Source: Arthrobacter sp. 24S4-2 (GTDB lineage Bacteria; Actinomycetota; Actinomycetes; Actinomycetales; Micrococcaceae). Taken from it: 64,000 nucleotides of DNA. This document shows, in pieces, positions 8,135 through 17,068 of the stretch (positions are counted from its first letter, which is position 1; every line of letters begins with the position of its first letter). The DNA is taken from contig NZ_CP040018.1 in the NCBI RefSeq assembly GCF_005280255.1, positions 3,906,001 to 3,970,000 on the forward strand, written 5' to 3'. The notes beneath the pieces were generated by a model. That model saw nothing but the letters and a program-made list of their open reading frames with translations. It was not told where the DNA came from and made no database searches. A program made the position numbers and the translations under genes.

Positions 8135-9589
8135 ATGTGGGAGACAGACAACAAGTTCCTCAACGGACCCTTCACCCCCTGGCATGAGGAGACCGAAGCC
8201 TTCGACCTCGAGGTCATCGGCAAGATTCCCGGAGACCTGGACGGAGCCCTGTTCCGCACCGGGTCGAACCCCAAGTTCAAGCCGCGCAACACGGACCGTT
8301 ATCACTGGTTCGAAGGTGACGGCATGGTCTACGCTACCTACCTCCGTGACGGCAAGGCCGCCTACCGGAACAAGTGGGTCATGACCGACGCCCTGAAAGT
8401 CGAGATGGAGGCGGGGGAGGCTGTCTACTCCGGGTTCGTCAACGGCGGCACAGCCCCATCGCTGCCGGTCGGCGCCCCGCCGATGAAGAACGTGCCCAAC
8501 ACTAACGTCGGCGTTCTCGCCGACCGCCTGCTCGTGTTCTTCGAAGGCGGCCTGCCGCACCAGATGAATCCGCAGTCCCTGGAAACATTCGGGACATATG
8601 ACTTCAACGGCGATGTCCCGTTCACCTGCACGGCCCACTACAAGCTCGACCCGGACACCGGCAATATGCTCTTCTACTCCTACATGGGAACCAACGTCAC
8701 CTGGTACGAGGCAGACCGGCACGGGACGATCCTCGACACGTTCGCTTTCAGCACCAGTGCCCCGTCTATGTTCCACGACTTCGCGGTGAGCAAGAACTAC
8801 GCGATCTTCTTCGTTACCCCGGGGCTTTTCCTGGCGCCTAACATCGGCCAGGGCAAGCCGGGCCTTGTGTGGGACCCCGCAGCCACGAACAACGGCGTCG
8901 AGATCGTCACCATGCACCGGACGACCCACGAAGTGCGGACCTACCGGGTCGACGAGACGTTCTTCCCGACGCACTTCTTCAACGCCTACGAGCGAGGCAG
9001 CGAAATCGTCATCGAAGCCCCGCGCATCAAGGAGCGCTTCGGCACCCCGGCGGACCGTATCACCGGGCCCGTCGACTCCCATGAGTGGTTCATGAACGCA
9101 ATCCCGTGGCGCTGGACCGTCAACACCGCCACCGGACGCGTTACTAACCAGGCCACCAGCCACATCGCCGGCGAATTCCCCGCCATCAACCCGAACAAGG
9201 TCGGGCTGGAACACAAGTTCGGCTACTTCGCCGCCACTCGTGGCCGGGACGCCGACACCATGACCGACGGCCTGGCCAAGACGGACCTCACCAAGGAAAC
9301 GGTTACGGTGATCGAGGGGCTGGATGATCTGACCAATCCGTCAGAACCCATCTTCGTTCCACGGACCGGGGCCGTGAATGAGGACGACGGTTACCTGCTC
9401 TCCATCTGGTGGAACCGCCAGACCGAGCTGAGCGAGCTGTGCATCTATGACACTGCCGATTTCGGGCGTACACCGCTCGCCAGGGTGAAGCTTCCGGGGC
9501 GCATTCCCTTCGGCTTCCACGGCAGCTGGTCCGACCGCGAGCAGATCGAAGACTCCCTCCGGGTCCTCGCCAGCGAACACGCCAACTAA
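8135..9589 (+). CDS. Carotenoid-oxygenase family dioxygenase (lignostilbene dioxygenase-like)
   Basis: Non-haem iron dioxygenase, 484 residues, expected to cleave a carbon-carbon double bond into two aldehydes. The four iron-binding histidines are visible: His168 (CTAHYKLDP), His214 (MFHDFAVS), His280 (PTHFFNAYERG) and His462 (FGFHGSW). The N-terminal GALFRTGSNPKF and HWFEGDGMVYA blocks are family signatures. Length fits bacterial lignostilbene/isoeugenol-type enzymes rather than long plant enzymes. It sits between a phenol oxidase and an aldehyde dehydrogenase, so a phenolic stilbene or phenylpropene is a better guess than a carotenoid. That substrate is inference. Confidence 0.88.
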   Translation: MWETDNKFLNGPFTPWHEETEAFDLEVIGKIPGDLDGALFRTGSNPKFKPRNTDRYHWFEGDGMVYATYLRDGKAAYRNKWVMTDALKVEMEAGEAVYSGFVNGGTAPSLPVGAPPMKNVPNTNVGVLADRLLVFFEGGLPHQMNPQSLETFGTYDFNGDVPFTCTAHYKLDPDTGNMLFYSYMGTNVTWYEADRHGTILDTFAFSTSAPSMFHDFAVSKNYAIFFVTPGLFLAPNIGQGKPGLVWDPAATNNGVEIVTMHRTTHEVRTYRVDETFFPTHFFNAYERGSEIVIEAPRIKERFGTPADRITGPVDSHEWFMNAIPWRWTVNTATGRVTNQATSHIAGEFPAINPNKVGLEHKFGYFAATRGRDADTMTDGLAKTDLTKETVTVIEGLDDLTNPSEPIFVPRTGAVNEDDGYLLSIWWNRQTELSELCIYDTADFGRTPLARVKLPGRIPFGFHGSWSDREQIEDSLRVLASEHAN

Positions 9590-9631
9590 CCACCTTCATA
9601 CTTCTCCGCATACCGGATAGGAGCGACATCC

Positions 9632-11107
9632 ATGAGCATGACCACCACCGAAGCCCCCGCGACATTCGCAGAGCAGTCCACCACCCTGCAATACATCGCC
9701 GGAAAGTGGCGTGAGGGCCGGTCAGCGAAGACCCTCACCGTGACCAACCCCTTCGACGACAGAGTACTGACAACCATCCGTCAGGCTTCCGTCGCCGACG
9801 TCGATGACGCCTATCGTGCCGCGGCTGCCGCCCAGACTGAATGGGCCGGCCTGCCCCCGGCCGAGCGCCAGACGGTGATGCGCCGTGCAGCGCAAATCCT
9901 CGAGGAGCGCCGCGAAGAGATCGTTGACTGGCTGGTACGCGAGTCCGGCTCCACCGTGCTGAAGGCCAACATCGAGGTTTCCCTCGCCGTCGGAATCACC
10001 CAGGAGTCGGCATCGTTCCCCACCAGGGTCCACGGCAGGATTTTCGACTCCAACACCCCCAACCGTGAGATGCGCGTCTACCGCAAGCCGATCGGTGTGG
10101 TGGGCGTGATCAGCCCCTGGAACTTCCCCCTGCATCTGTCGCAGCGGTCCGTCGCTCCGGCCCTGGCCTTGGGTAACGCCGTGGTCCTCAAACCGGCCAG
10201 CGACACTCCTGTTACCGGCGGCCTCATCCTGGCACGGATCTTCGAGGAAGCAGGCCTGCCGGCCGGGGTGCTCTCCACTGTCATCGGTGCCGGCTCGGAG
10301 ATCGGTGACGACTTCGTCGCCCACCCTGTGCCTGGACTGATTTCCTTCACCGGCTCCACCCCGGTCGGACAGAATGTGGGCGCCGTTGCCACCAGCGGCG
10401 AGCACCTGAAGAAGGTAGCGCTGGAGCTGGGCGGCAACGCGCCACTGGTGGTGCTCGACGACGCCAACCTCGAAGCAGCCGTAGCCGCCGCCGTCCCGGG
10501 CGCTTTCCTTCACTCCGGCCAGATATGCATGTCCGTCAACCGGATCATCGTCGAAGCCCCGGTCTACGACGAGTTCGTCTCCCGTTTTGCCGAGGCTGCC
10601 GCGTCCGTGGCGTACGGCGACCCCACGGCCGAGGGCATCCTGGTAGGCCCTGTGGTGAACGACTCCCAGCTTGCAGGACTCAAGCAGAAAATCGCATGGG
10701 CCCGGGAGGCCGGCGCCCGCACCGTCGTCGAAGGCGAGATCATCGGTAGGGTCGTGCCCCCACACGTCTTCGCCGACGTCACCCCTGACATGGAGATCGC
10801 CCGCGAGGAGATCTTCGGTCCCATGGTCGCCATTCTGCGAGCCGAGGACGAGACTCACGCCCTTCAACTCGCCAATGATCACGTCTTCGGCCTCTCCAGC
10901 GCGGTCTTTACCCAGAACCTGGACCGGGGTCTGCAGTTCGCACACAGGGTCAAGGCCGGTATGACCTTCATTAACGAGATGACGATCCAGGATGAAACGC
11001 ATGTGGCCTTCGGTGGGCAACGCAATTCCGGCTTGGGTCGTTTCAACGGCGACTGGGCCATAGAAGAGTTCACCACCGACCACACAATCGGAGTCACTCG
11101 GCTCTAA
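9632..11107 (+). CDS. NAD(P)-dependent aldehyde dehydrogenase (aromatic aldehyde type)
   Basis: Oxidises an aldehyde to the acid; 491 residues, complete. Recognisable blocks are SPWNFPLHLSQRSVAPALA (cofactor binding), SFTGSTPVGQ, the general-base Glu in ALELGGNAP, the catalytic Cys in HSGQICMSVNR and EEIFGPMVAIL. The spacing of 42 bp after the dioxygenase and the terminator behind it make it the last gene of the cassette. Closest in style to vanillin/benzaldehyde dehydrogenases, so it probably removes the aldehyde made by the dioxygenase. Start ATG at 9632 follows a weak GATAGGAG ribosome site. Confidence 0.9.
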   Translation: MSMTTTEAPATFAEQSTTLQYIAGKWREGRSAKTLTVTNPFDDRVLTTIRQASVADVDDAYRAAAAAQTEWAGLPPAERQTVMRRAAQILEERREEIVDWLVRESGSTVLKANIEVSLAVGITQESASFPTRVHGRIFDSNTPNREMRVYRKPIGVVGVISPWNFPLHLSQRSVAPALALGNAVVLKPASDTPVTGGLILARIFEEAGLPAGVLSTVIGAGSEIGDDFVAHPVPGLISFTGSTPVGQNVGAVATSGEHLKKVALELGGNAPLVVLDDANLEAAVAAAVPGAFLHSGQICMSVNRIIVEAPVYDEFVSRFAEAAASVAYGDPTAEGILVGPVVNDSQLAGLKQKIAWAREAGARTVVEGEIIGRVVPPHVFADVTPDMEIAREEIFGPMVAILRAEDETHALQLANDHVFGLSSAVFTQNLDRGLQFAHRVKAGMTFINEMTIQDETHVAFGGQRNSGLGRFNGDWAIEEFTTDHTIGVTRL

Positions 11108-11124
11108 GCCCAAGCGAGAACATA

Positions 11125-11170
11125 CGAAAGTAGCCTGCCGGGACAAGCATGTCCGGGCAGGCTACTTTCG
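11125..11170 (+). terminator. Terminator of the oxidase-dioxygenase-dehydrogenase unit
   Basis: Long hairpin 17 bp after the dehydrogenase stop: a 15-bp perfect outer stem (CGAAAGTAGCCTGCC at 11125-11139 with 11156-11170), an inner GGAC/GTCC pair and a short loop, ending CTACTTTCG. It closes the plus-strand operon. Confidence 0.8.
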
Positions 11171-11271
11171 TGCTGCAAAGCTGTCGGTGAGGGGTACTGA
11201 ATTAATTGGACATATTCAGGCAGGCGCCACAACCGGGTCAGAGTCACACATTGAATCCGCAAAGGTGCCCG

Positions 11272-11526
11272 ATGGCCGAAAGGTGTTCGTCCAGGAAGAT
11301 GCTCAGTGAATTACATGCGGCGGTATTCGGTTGTCAGGTTGCCCTCCGGGAAGAAGTCGGGGGGCTGCGTCTGGCTCCTGGCGGCATCCAGGTCTGCCGG
11401 CTAGCCAGCGGGTCCCCCGAACCGCACCCCACCGGCGGGATCGGGGATCAGCACCTGATGTGGGCCGCCGACAGCGTCGACGCACTGGATCATTTTGCAC
11501 AACTGCTCAAGGAGATTGGCTACTAA
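11272..11526 (+). pseudogene. Glyoxalase/VOC-family protein, truncated
   Basis: The frame ending at 11526 reads VFGCQVALREEVGGLRLAPG, then LASGSPEPHPTGGIGDQHLM and AADSVDALDHFAQLLKEIGY. The last two resemble the second beta-alpha half of a vicinal-oxygen-chelate domain, but the chain stops right after the helix, short of the usual final strands, and no clear N-terminal start is present. I treat it as a decayed gene. Family assignment is moderate. Confidence 0.4.
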
Positions 11527-11567
11527 ACCTATGCACATTTCGCCGCGGAGGTAACTTTCGTTGCATT

Positions 11568-12290
11568 TCAGTATCCGGTGAACTCCTCCGTGCGGATGTC
11601 GTCGTCGTCCACGCCCGCACCGTTGAGGAGGCTGCGCATGGCTTTGACCAGGCCGGCCGGGCCGCAAAGGTAGTAGATCGGAGTGCTCAGATCCCCGACG
11701 TATTTGGTGATCATGTCCTGGTCGATGAACCCGGTTTCTCCGTCCCAGGGCTGGTGCGAATTTTCGGGTTCGGTCATGGTGGCGATGAAGGTGACGTTGG
11801 CAGCTGACTCGTCCAGGCGTTTCAGCTCGTCCAGGAAGGCTGCGTCCTCAGGCCGCTTATTGGAGGAGAACGCAAAGATCGCGTGCCCCGTTTGGTCGTG
11901 AACCGACTGCAGGGCAATGCTGCGTACCGGCGTGATTCCGATACCACCGGTGAGGAAGACCGCGGGCCTGGCAACGTTATTGTGCAAGGTAAACGATCCA
12001 TAGGGGGCATCCAGCTCCAGCTCGGTCCCGATGGGCATGCCCTTGAGAACCCGCTTGAACGCCGTGTCACGCATGCGCGTCGTGCACATCAGGTTGGGCT
12101 CATAGGGGGCGCTGGAAAGTGAGAATCCGCGGGTGTTTCCCTCCTTGTCGGTGTCCGGGGGGTCAATCAGCGTGTAGTCCGCGAATTGGCCGGCCTTGTA
12201 GCTGAACCCATCAGGCTTCTCGAACTCGAAGGCCATGGTTTGTTCGGCTACTTCTGTCTTCTTGATCAACTTCGTTCTTGGAAGCGACAC
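11568..12290 (-). CDS. Ferredoxin-NADP reductase family flavoprotein
   Basis: Stand-alone FAD/NAD(P) reductase, 240 residues, cytoplasmic. Visible are the FAD-binding motif RGFSLSSAPYEPN near residue 54, GGIGITPVRS (nucleotide-binding glycine loop) near 115 and YLCGPAGLVKAM near 208. No plant-type ferredoxin cysteine cluster is fused to it, so a separate ferredoxin or haem protein must receive or give the electrons. It is alone between the VOC remnant and the PRC-barrel gene. The partner is unknown; the haemoglobin 4 kb away is a possibility only. Confidence 0.85.
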   Translation of the reverse strand: MSLPRTKLIKKTEVAEQTMAFEFEKPDGFSYKAGQFADYTLIDPPDTDKEGNTRGFSLSSAPYEPNLMCTTRMRDTAFKRVLKGMPIGTELELDAPYGSFTLHNNVARPAVFLTGGIGITPVRSIALQSVHDQTGHAIFAFSSNKRPEDAAFLDELKRLDESAANVTFIATMTEPENSHQPWDGETGFIDQDMITKYVGDLSTPIYYLCGPAGLVKAMRSLLNGAGVDDDDIRTEEFTGY

Positions 12291-12356
12291 AATGGAACCT
12301 CTATTCGATCGCGTCTGATGAATGTGACTGCCCCTGACGGAGCTTTCTTCTCTGCC

Positions 12357-12776
12357 TTACCTTGCGACGAGGAGATTCGGGTACAAATAGCCGCCCGACC
12401 AGTACGGGGCATAGCCGTAGTAGGCGTACGAGTTCTGGTTGTATTCCCTGTTGTTGATCAATTCGGGGTCGTACGGCGGTGCGCCGGCTACCCGCTGCCT
12501 GGAGTGGCCGAGGTGGACCTCGTCCTTGGTGATCAGGCTGATGGCGTCGACGGGGATAAAGGATCTTTTCTCCCCCATTCCGAGAAAGCCGCCGGACTCC
12601 ACTACCAGGAAGCGGACCTTGTTCTCGGTCAGATCGACGAGCAGGTCATGGACCTTTCCGATGTCTTCGCCGTTCTTGTCTTTCACCAGGTGCCTGCGGA
12701 CGTCCTCATCTCCGAGCTTGATGGTTTCGTTCGTGTCACTGAGCTTCACGAGCTTGTGGTTGTCCATTGTGGTCAT
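12357..12776 (-). CDS. PRC-barrel domain protein
   Basis: Small 139-residue protein with one PRC-barrel (DEDVRRHLVKDKNGEDIGKV, then VDLTENKVRFLVVESGGFLG and PVDAISLITKDEVHLG, residues about 23-95). The tail is rich in Tyr and Asn (NQNSYAYYGYAPYWSGGYLY). PRC barrels of this kind occur in stress-linked actinobacterial proteins; no catalytic role is implied. Single gene with its own upstream region, 66 bp before the flavoprotein gene on the same strand. Confidence 0.8.
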   Translation of the reverse strand: MTTMDNHKLVKLSDTNETIKLGDEDVRRHLVKDKNGEDIGKVHDLLVDLTENKVRFLVVESGGFLGMGEKRSFIPVDAISLITKDEVHLGHSRQRVAGAPPYDPELINNREYNQNSYAYYGYAPYWSGGYLYPNLLVAR

Positions 12777-13266
12777 TACTCATCCTTCCGTACTGCAGAG
12801 GATCGAATCACCCGCAGCCGGGCCGCCAGTGCCCGGCAGAGGGCCACCTTTTCTTTCTTCACGGCACATCCCCGATTTTGCGGTTCCACCCTTCTGCGGC
12901 GGAGACCTGCGGGAGGCTCCGGGCGGCACCACTAATCAATCTACGCCTGTGGACGGAGGCCGGATAAGGTAGTTCGTCCCTGCTGCGGGCACTGTTCAGC
13001 CGGCGGCGGTCACCCCAGAGATCGGGGCCGAAGACTTCGTCGTGGATGCGGCTGGCCGGTATTCCGGCGTCAGGGCTTCAGATCGGATTTTCTACATAAG
13101 CCGTGACAGTACGCATAAGAAAACCGAAGTCCCCGGCGCGATCTCGATGCTGTGTAATGACACATGTAGCCGGTTGGGCATCCGCGGCCGGCTCCTTGAG
13201 CCAGCGTTCGAGGCTGGTGCCGTCCAGGGAGTCGACATCCTGGCGCATCTGCGCTGCCAGTGACTC
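12777..13266. other. Intergenic region without a recognisable gene
   Basis: 490 bp between the PRC-barrel gene start and the glycosylase stop. It should hold the PRC-gene promoter. A short protein-like stretch on the minus strand (around 13190-13262, SLAAQMRQDVDSLDGTSLER) may be a gene scrap, but no family is recognised. Confidence 0.4.
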
Positions 13267-13980
13267 CTACGGGCGTTGCCCGGCGTTCAGATCAACACTT
13301 CCTGCAGGGGTGGCACGGAGTGGACGGGTGGTCGATGACGGGGAGCGCCCCGGTTTGTAGGTCGAGACCGATGGTGCCTCGTCTACCCAGTATCTCCAGG
13401 GAAATACTGCTCCGTCGCCGCCGGGCCCGTTGAGACCGACCCGCGGACCCGTGACATGGGGGACCATGGTGTGGTCGTCCGGAACGAGGAACTGCCAGTG
13501 GCCGTCGAAGAGGTCGTCACCGTCATTGGTCAGGTCCGCGGCAAAACATTGGGCCACGCAGCCCGGACCGGACGCCAGCCGGCGCTCGGGAAGCGGTGTT
13601 TTGCGTGGTTTCGCTTCACGCCGGGTGCGGGCCAGCTCCGCGCCCGCGATGACGTCGCCGGCACGGATGAGGCAACCGTAGGGCTGATCCGGCTGCGCCG
13701 TGACGAGATTGATAGCGTGATGCATCCCGTAGGTGAAGTAGCAGTAGATGTGGCCCGCAGGTCCGAACATGGTTTTGTTCCGGTTGGTCTTGCCGCGGTA
13801 GGCATGCGCCCCTGGGTCCCGTTCGCCTGCGTATGCTTCGACCTCGGTAATCCGGATGGAGACGGTTCCGTCACCATCCGTGCGTTGAAGGACGCAGCCA
13901 AGAAGCTCCGGTGCAACGTCGAGCACGTCACGGGCGAAGAACGTCCGGTCCGCCGCATGGAAGCCGGGGAGAATACTCAC
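13267..13980 (-). CDS. DNA-3-methyladenine glycosylase (AAG/MPG family)
   Basis: Base-excision repair glycosylase, 237 residues. Family blocks are clear: ELLGCVL, ITEVEAYAGERDPGAHAYRG (catalytic Glu in the first part), NKTMFGPAGHIYCYFTYGMH (the Tyr-rich intercalating strand), CLIRAGDVI and LASGPGCVAQCF. The core ends at VSTYKPG; about 25 further residues after it are not typical and may be a recent C-terminal extension. GTG start at 13980. Immediately beyond its 5' end begin remnants of an IS110-type transposase on the other strand, so its promoter lies in mobile-element debris. Confidence 0.9.
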   Translation of the reverse strand: MSILPGFHAADRTFFARDVLDVAPELLGCVLQRTDGDGTVSIRITEVEAYAGERDPGAHAYRGKTNRNKTMFGPAGHIYCYFTYGMHHAINLVTAQPDQPYGCLIRAGDVIAGAELARTRREAKPRKTPLPERRLASGPGCVAQCFAADLTNDGDDLFDGHWQFLVPDDHTMVPHVTGPRVGLNGPGGDGAVFPWRYWVDEAPSVSTYKPGRSPSSTTRPLRATPAGSVDLNAGQRP

Positions 13981-14030
13981 GGGACGACTTTACCTCTAAG
14001 CCGCCCGGCTCGGCTTCGGTCGCCCCGCCG

Positions 14031-14331
14031 GAGAATGGGAGAACTCGCCAGGTAGCCTCCTTGAAGAGACTGGAATATTCCGGAACCAAACTCTCCTCTA
14101 TCGCTACCGATATCACAGGTGTCCACGGCGGAGCGATGCTCCGGGCCCTCATCGATGGCCAGAACGACCCGGCGGTGCCGGTCGACCTGGCGAAGAAGGG
14201 CATGCGCCGGAAGATCCGCGCACCGAGGGAGGACCGATGAAAGCTCTCGTCGCCGTGGAACGCTCCATGCTCAACTCCATTTAGCACATGCTCAAAACCG
14301 GCAAATGCTACGTCGACCCGGCCCCCGACTA
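14031..14331 (+). pseudogene. IS110-family transposase, broken internal/C-terminal fragments
   Basis: Frame 14031-14240 reads ENGRTRQVASLKRLEYSGTK, then SSIATDITGVHGGAMLRALI and DPAVPVDLAKKGMRRKI, the region after the catalytic domain in IS110 transposases. From 14237 another frame gives ALVAVERSMLNSI, a stop, then HMLKTGKCYVDPAPD, the conserved ALVAVEHS..W/YHML tail. The piece stops at GACTA (14327-14331); the last part of the same tail resumes at GACTA 17836-17840. The N-terminal DEDD domain is absent, so the element is dead. Confidence 0.65.
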
Positions 14332-14474
14332 GGCGAGTCTCCAAAATCCGGTGCGTGGTGGCTGGAATGTTTGAAGGGTCTGGCAGACAACTGTCCTGAG
14401 TGATGATCAGTGGTCCGGGTCGAGCGTTTGCTGCCGGGCTCGGACGGGCGGCGGGGCTGCCCGTTCCTCAAACA

Positions 14475-14790
14475 AGACTGCCGGTTTCCACATCGTCACT
14501 CACGCGCAGGCCAGCGTTGAGGCACGCCGGGCGGTAGGAAAACCATCCGACCTGACCCTGCTGGACGTCCACCTTCCGGACTCAAACGGTTTGGTCTTCT
14601 CCATGGGCGGCGGTGGAGGCGGGACCGGCCCACTGTCTCACTAAGCCGTTCGAATACAGCGATCTGGTCACCGCGGTGGGACGTTTCAAAGAACGTCACC
14701 AGCGTTTGAACCAGGACTCGGAAACGGTCCAGGGCGACGGCGAAATGATCTTCGGCTATGCGGACAAACCGCCGCCGGGATGGCAGTCCG
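14475..14790 (+). pseudogene. CitB/DcuR-type response regulator, decayed
   Basis: The first frame keeps part of a receiver domain (VTHAQASVEARRAVGKPSDL and LTLLDVHLPDSNGL with the phospho-acceptor Asp). It then loses the middle of the domain and shifts to a second frame with HCLTKPFEYSDLVTAVGRFK and ERHQRLNQDSETVQ, matching the receiver end and linker of citrate/malate-type regulators. No start, no intact DNA-binding domain and no partner kinase are present. Nothing recognisable follows up to 14904. Confidence 0.55.
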
Positions 14791-14904
14791 GCTCGAATAC
14801 GGCAAAACCGGACGGCCCGGATGGAGATATAGGCTTTTCGAAGGTTCTGGACGTGGTGGCACCCAGACCATGTCGGACCGCATTCTCGTCCATGGGAGAA
14901 GTTC

Positions 14905-15360
14905 TCAGGTGTGTCCGGCGCGCAGATGGCTCAGAACCAGACCGACGGGGATACTGACGACCAATACAAGGTAGAAGGCCCGAAGGAGCGCGACCGCGAT
15001 TGGCCGTTGGGCGTGGCGTGTTCCGGCGCCGGCGAGCACCAACCCGGCCACCAGCAGGAGGCCGCCGGCATCGGTGATGACCGGGAAGGAAACAAGTGCG
15101 CCGGCGACGACCAGGGCGTTGCCGATGTTCCAGGACCCGAACAGCACCCACCGCTGTGCCGGTCGGAGCGGTGCCGCTCTGAGGATCCGGCGCTGGTTGC
15201 TGATGGCACATTGGGCCACGCCACAGACGAGCACCAGGTAGGCGGCAAGCCAGCTGCCGCGGTCGAAATGCAAGGGGCCGGCGACGGCGGCGACAAGGCC
15301 GCCGAGCACGATGAAGCCAACGCCGGCTGCGTAACCGACTCGTTCGGGGACCCCGTTCAT
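14905..15360 (-). CDS. Four-helix membrane protein of unknown function, coupled to the hemerythrin-DUF2249 gene
   Basis: 151 residues with about four hydrophobic spans (GFIVLGGLVAAVAGPLHF, WLAAYLVLVCGVAQCAI, WNIGNALVVAGALVSF, LLRAFYLVLVVSIPVGLVL). No catalytic motif is seen. Its ATG overlaps the stop of the cupin-hemerythrin-DUF2249 gene (ATGA), which ties it to the presumed nitric-oxide response unit. I do not recognise a named family; a haem- or NO-related membrane role is only suggested by neighbours. Confidence 0.75.
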   Translation of the reverse strand: MNGVPERVGYAAGVGFIVLGGLVAAVAGPLHFDRGSWLAAYLVLVCGVAQCAISNQRRILRAAPLRPAQRWVLFGSWNIGNALVVAGALVSFPVITDAGGLLLVAGLVLAGAGTRHAQRPIAVALLRAFYLVLVVSIPVGLVLSHLRAGHT

Positions 15361-16553
15361 GCCAGGTACGCGGCCGAGAATTGGAGCCGCCAAGCTTCCG
15401 GACCACGGTCGAGGTAGCTGACGGTAAAGCGTCCCGGGGTCCGCTGCTCGACCTGGATGAGCAGGGAGAGGGGATCGTGGGGTGCGACCAGAATCAGTCC
15501 CTCGCCGGCGCCGATCGCGTCGAGGGCACCAAAGACGGTGGCGTGCCGGATCGCGTGCGGGACGTTCCGGACATCCAGTTCCACGTATGCGGGTTCGTCT
15601 ACGATGCCGCACTCGCACTGTGTGGCGCTCTTGGAAGCCGGGGCGCCGTCGTCGACCATCAGCGATTCGATGTCCGACCAGAGCGAACCGAGGGACAGTC
15701 CGCCTGTCCGGGCCAGGACCGGGAGGGCGTGGTCCGCGAAGAATCGCAGGTGCTGGCCGAGGTGCATGCGTAGCTCCACGGCCACGCTGGCAACCTCAAC
15801 ATGACCGCTGAGGTTAGCCAGGCGCCAGATGGCACCGGTGACGAGTTCGCGTTCTGTGCGGAGCCGGTGGACGACGGCGACATCGATCCGGCTTATGGCC
15901 GGATCGATTACCTCCTGTTCTGCCTCGAGCAGTGCGCCCAGCGTGCCGCGAGACCAGTCAAGCAGCGTTGCAGATGCCCGCCGCGTCCGCTCGTCGTCTC
16001 CGCCAACTGCCGCGTCGATGAGTTGCGTGGTGTAAATGGCAGCGCTCCCGGAGAGCTCTGCGTGCCGTGCGGTTACGCGTTCGACGGCGTCCGAATCCGG
16101 TCCGCTGGAGGCCAGCACCAGGTTCGACCGTCTTGCCGGCTCCGGCATCGAGGCGGCAGCGGGAGCGTCGACTGTCGCGGGGCTGTCCAGCTTGGGGGCG
16201 CGGGTGGTGGCTGGTGCACGTTCGCAGATGGTGAGAAGCAGGTGCGCGCGGGTCAACGCCTCGAGCGAATGCGGCAAGTTCGCGTCAAGGTGGATGATTG
16301 CACCGGCGGGCAGATCAACCCGTTCGCCGCCGACGTCGAGGGCTACATGGCCGCTCAGCACCTGCAGAAGGATCGGCGCGGCGGCCGTGTGCTCTCTCAT
16401 CACCGCGCCCTCGTCGAAGGTGAGGCGGACAACGCCGGCTCCCTCCCCTTTGAAGACCCGCGTGGATCTCACCGCCCCGGCGCTGACCGGAAGTGCCGCC
16501 AGCAGAGCTTCGGCGTCAACGGCGATCACTGTGTGGTTTCCCGCAGCCATCAT
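15357..16553 (-). CDS. Cupin / hemerythrin-like / DUF2249 three-domain protein
   Basis: 398 residues in three parts. Residues about 1-115 form a cupin (GAVMREHTAAAPILLQVLSG, DLPAGAIIHLDANLPHSLEA). Residues 155-310 are a helical hemerythrin-like region with histidines (ERVTARHAEL, LGQHLRFFADHALPVL). Residues 325-398 are DUF2249 (YVELDVRNVPHAIRHATVFG, ILVAPHDPLSLLIQVEQRTP). DUF2249-hemerythrin proteins commonly accompany nitric-oxide and nitrite functions; a metal-based NO or oxygen sensing/scavenging role is therefore likely. It is divergent from the truncated haemoglobin across 68 bp and coupled to a membrane protein downstream. Confidence 0.8.
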   Translation of the reverse strand: MMAAGNHTVIAVDAEALLAALPVSAGAVRSTRVFKGEGAGVVRLTFDEGAVMREHTAAAPILLQVLSGHVALDVGGERVDLPAGAIIHLDANLPHSLEALTRAHLLLTICERAPATTRAPKLDSPATVDAPAAASMPEPARRSNLVLASSGPDSDAVERVTARHAELSGSAAIYTTQLIDAAVGGDDERTRRASATLLDWSRGTLGALLEAEQEVIDPAISRIDVAVVHRLRTERELVTGAIWRLANLSGHVEVASVAVELRMHLGQHLRFFADHALPVLARTGGLSLGSLWSDIESLMVDDGAPASKSATQCECGIVDEPAYVELDVRNVPHAIRHATVFGALDAIGAGEGLILVAPHDPLSLLIQVEQRTPGRFTVSYLDRGPEAWRLQFSAAYLA

Positions 16554-16621
16554 TCATCCTCCGTGGTCTCAAATGTGCTTTAAAAGTAACACCATCATTT
16601 TTATTCGATTACACTTGACCC
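16554..16621. promoter_or_regulatory. AT-rich divergent promoter of the haemoglobin/hemerythrin cassette
   Basis: 68 bp between two divergent starts, strikingly AT-rich against its surroundings (for example CATCATTTTTATTCGATTAC). It must hold both promoters and probably the operator of the regulator at 17052-17741. I could not define a clean palindrome. Confidence 0.5.
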
Positions 16622-17068
16622 ATGAGCGGAGACCTGAAGGACCGGTCCGATGTTGCCCTGCTGGTCGAGGAGTTCTACCGACGAGCCTTTGCCGACCCGC
16701 TGATCGGGCCTATCTTCACCCATATAGCCAAGATGGATCTCGCCCGTCATCTGCCGATCATGTGCGACTTCTGGGAGACCGTGCTGTTCCGCGCCGGCCT
16801 CTACAGCCGCAACGCCCTGCAGATGCATCTGGTGCTGAACGCCCGTTTTCCGTTGCAGCAGGAACACTTCGAGCGGTGGCTCACCTTGTGGGTTGCGAAC
16901 GTGGACGAACACTTCGCCGGTGAGAAGGCCGACCTCGCCAAGGTCCAGGCCACGCGCATTGCCGGGTCCATCCACCGGCGGCTTCAAGGCCGTTCCGGCA
17001 GCGATTTCGAGACCCTGAAGCCGCGCCAGGCCGAGGGGGAGGAATTGGCGGATGCCCGCGGGATCTGA
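16622..17068 (+). CDS. Group III truncated haemoglobin
   Basis: Small haem protein, 148 residues. It shows LLVEEFYRRAFADPLIGPIF, then DLARHLPIMCDFWETVLF and the F-helix region NALQMHLVLNARFPL carrying the proximal His, with QEHFERWLTLW after it, as in the group III (P) family. These proteins are linked to NO or low-oxygen chemistry. Start ATG at 16622. The last 17 bp overlap the start of the following regulator, so the two are co-translated. The tail after about residue 125 is charged and probably disordered. Confidence 0.88.
   Translation: MSGDLKDRSDVALLVEEFYRRAFADPLIGPIFTHIAKMDLARHLPIMCDFWETVLFRAGLYSRNALQMHLVLNARFPLQQEHFERWLTLWVANVDEHFAGEKADLAKVQATRIAGSIHRRLQGRSGSDFETLKPRQAEGEELADARGI

Noticed and set aside
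9722..11146. Long minus-strand open frame opposite the aldehyde dehydrogenase
   Set aside because: Antisense shadow of a clearly real gene, with Gly/Asp/His-rich composition typical of such shadows.
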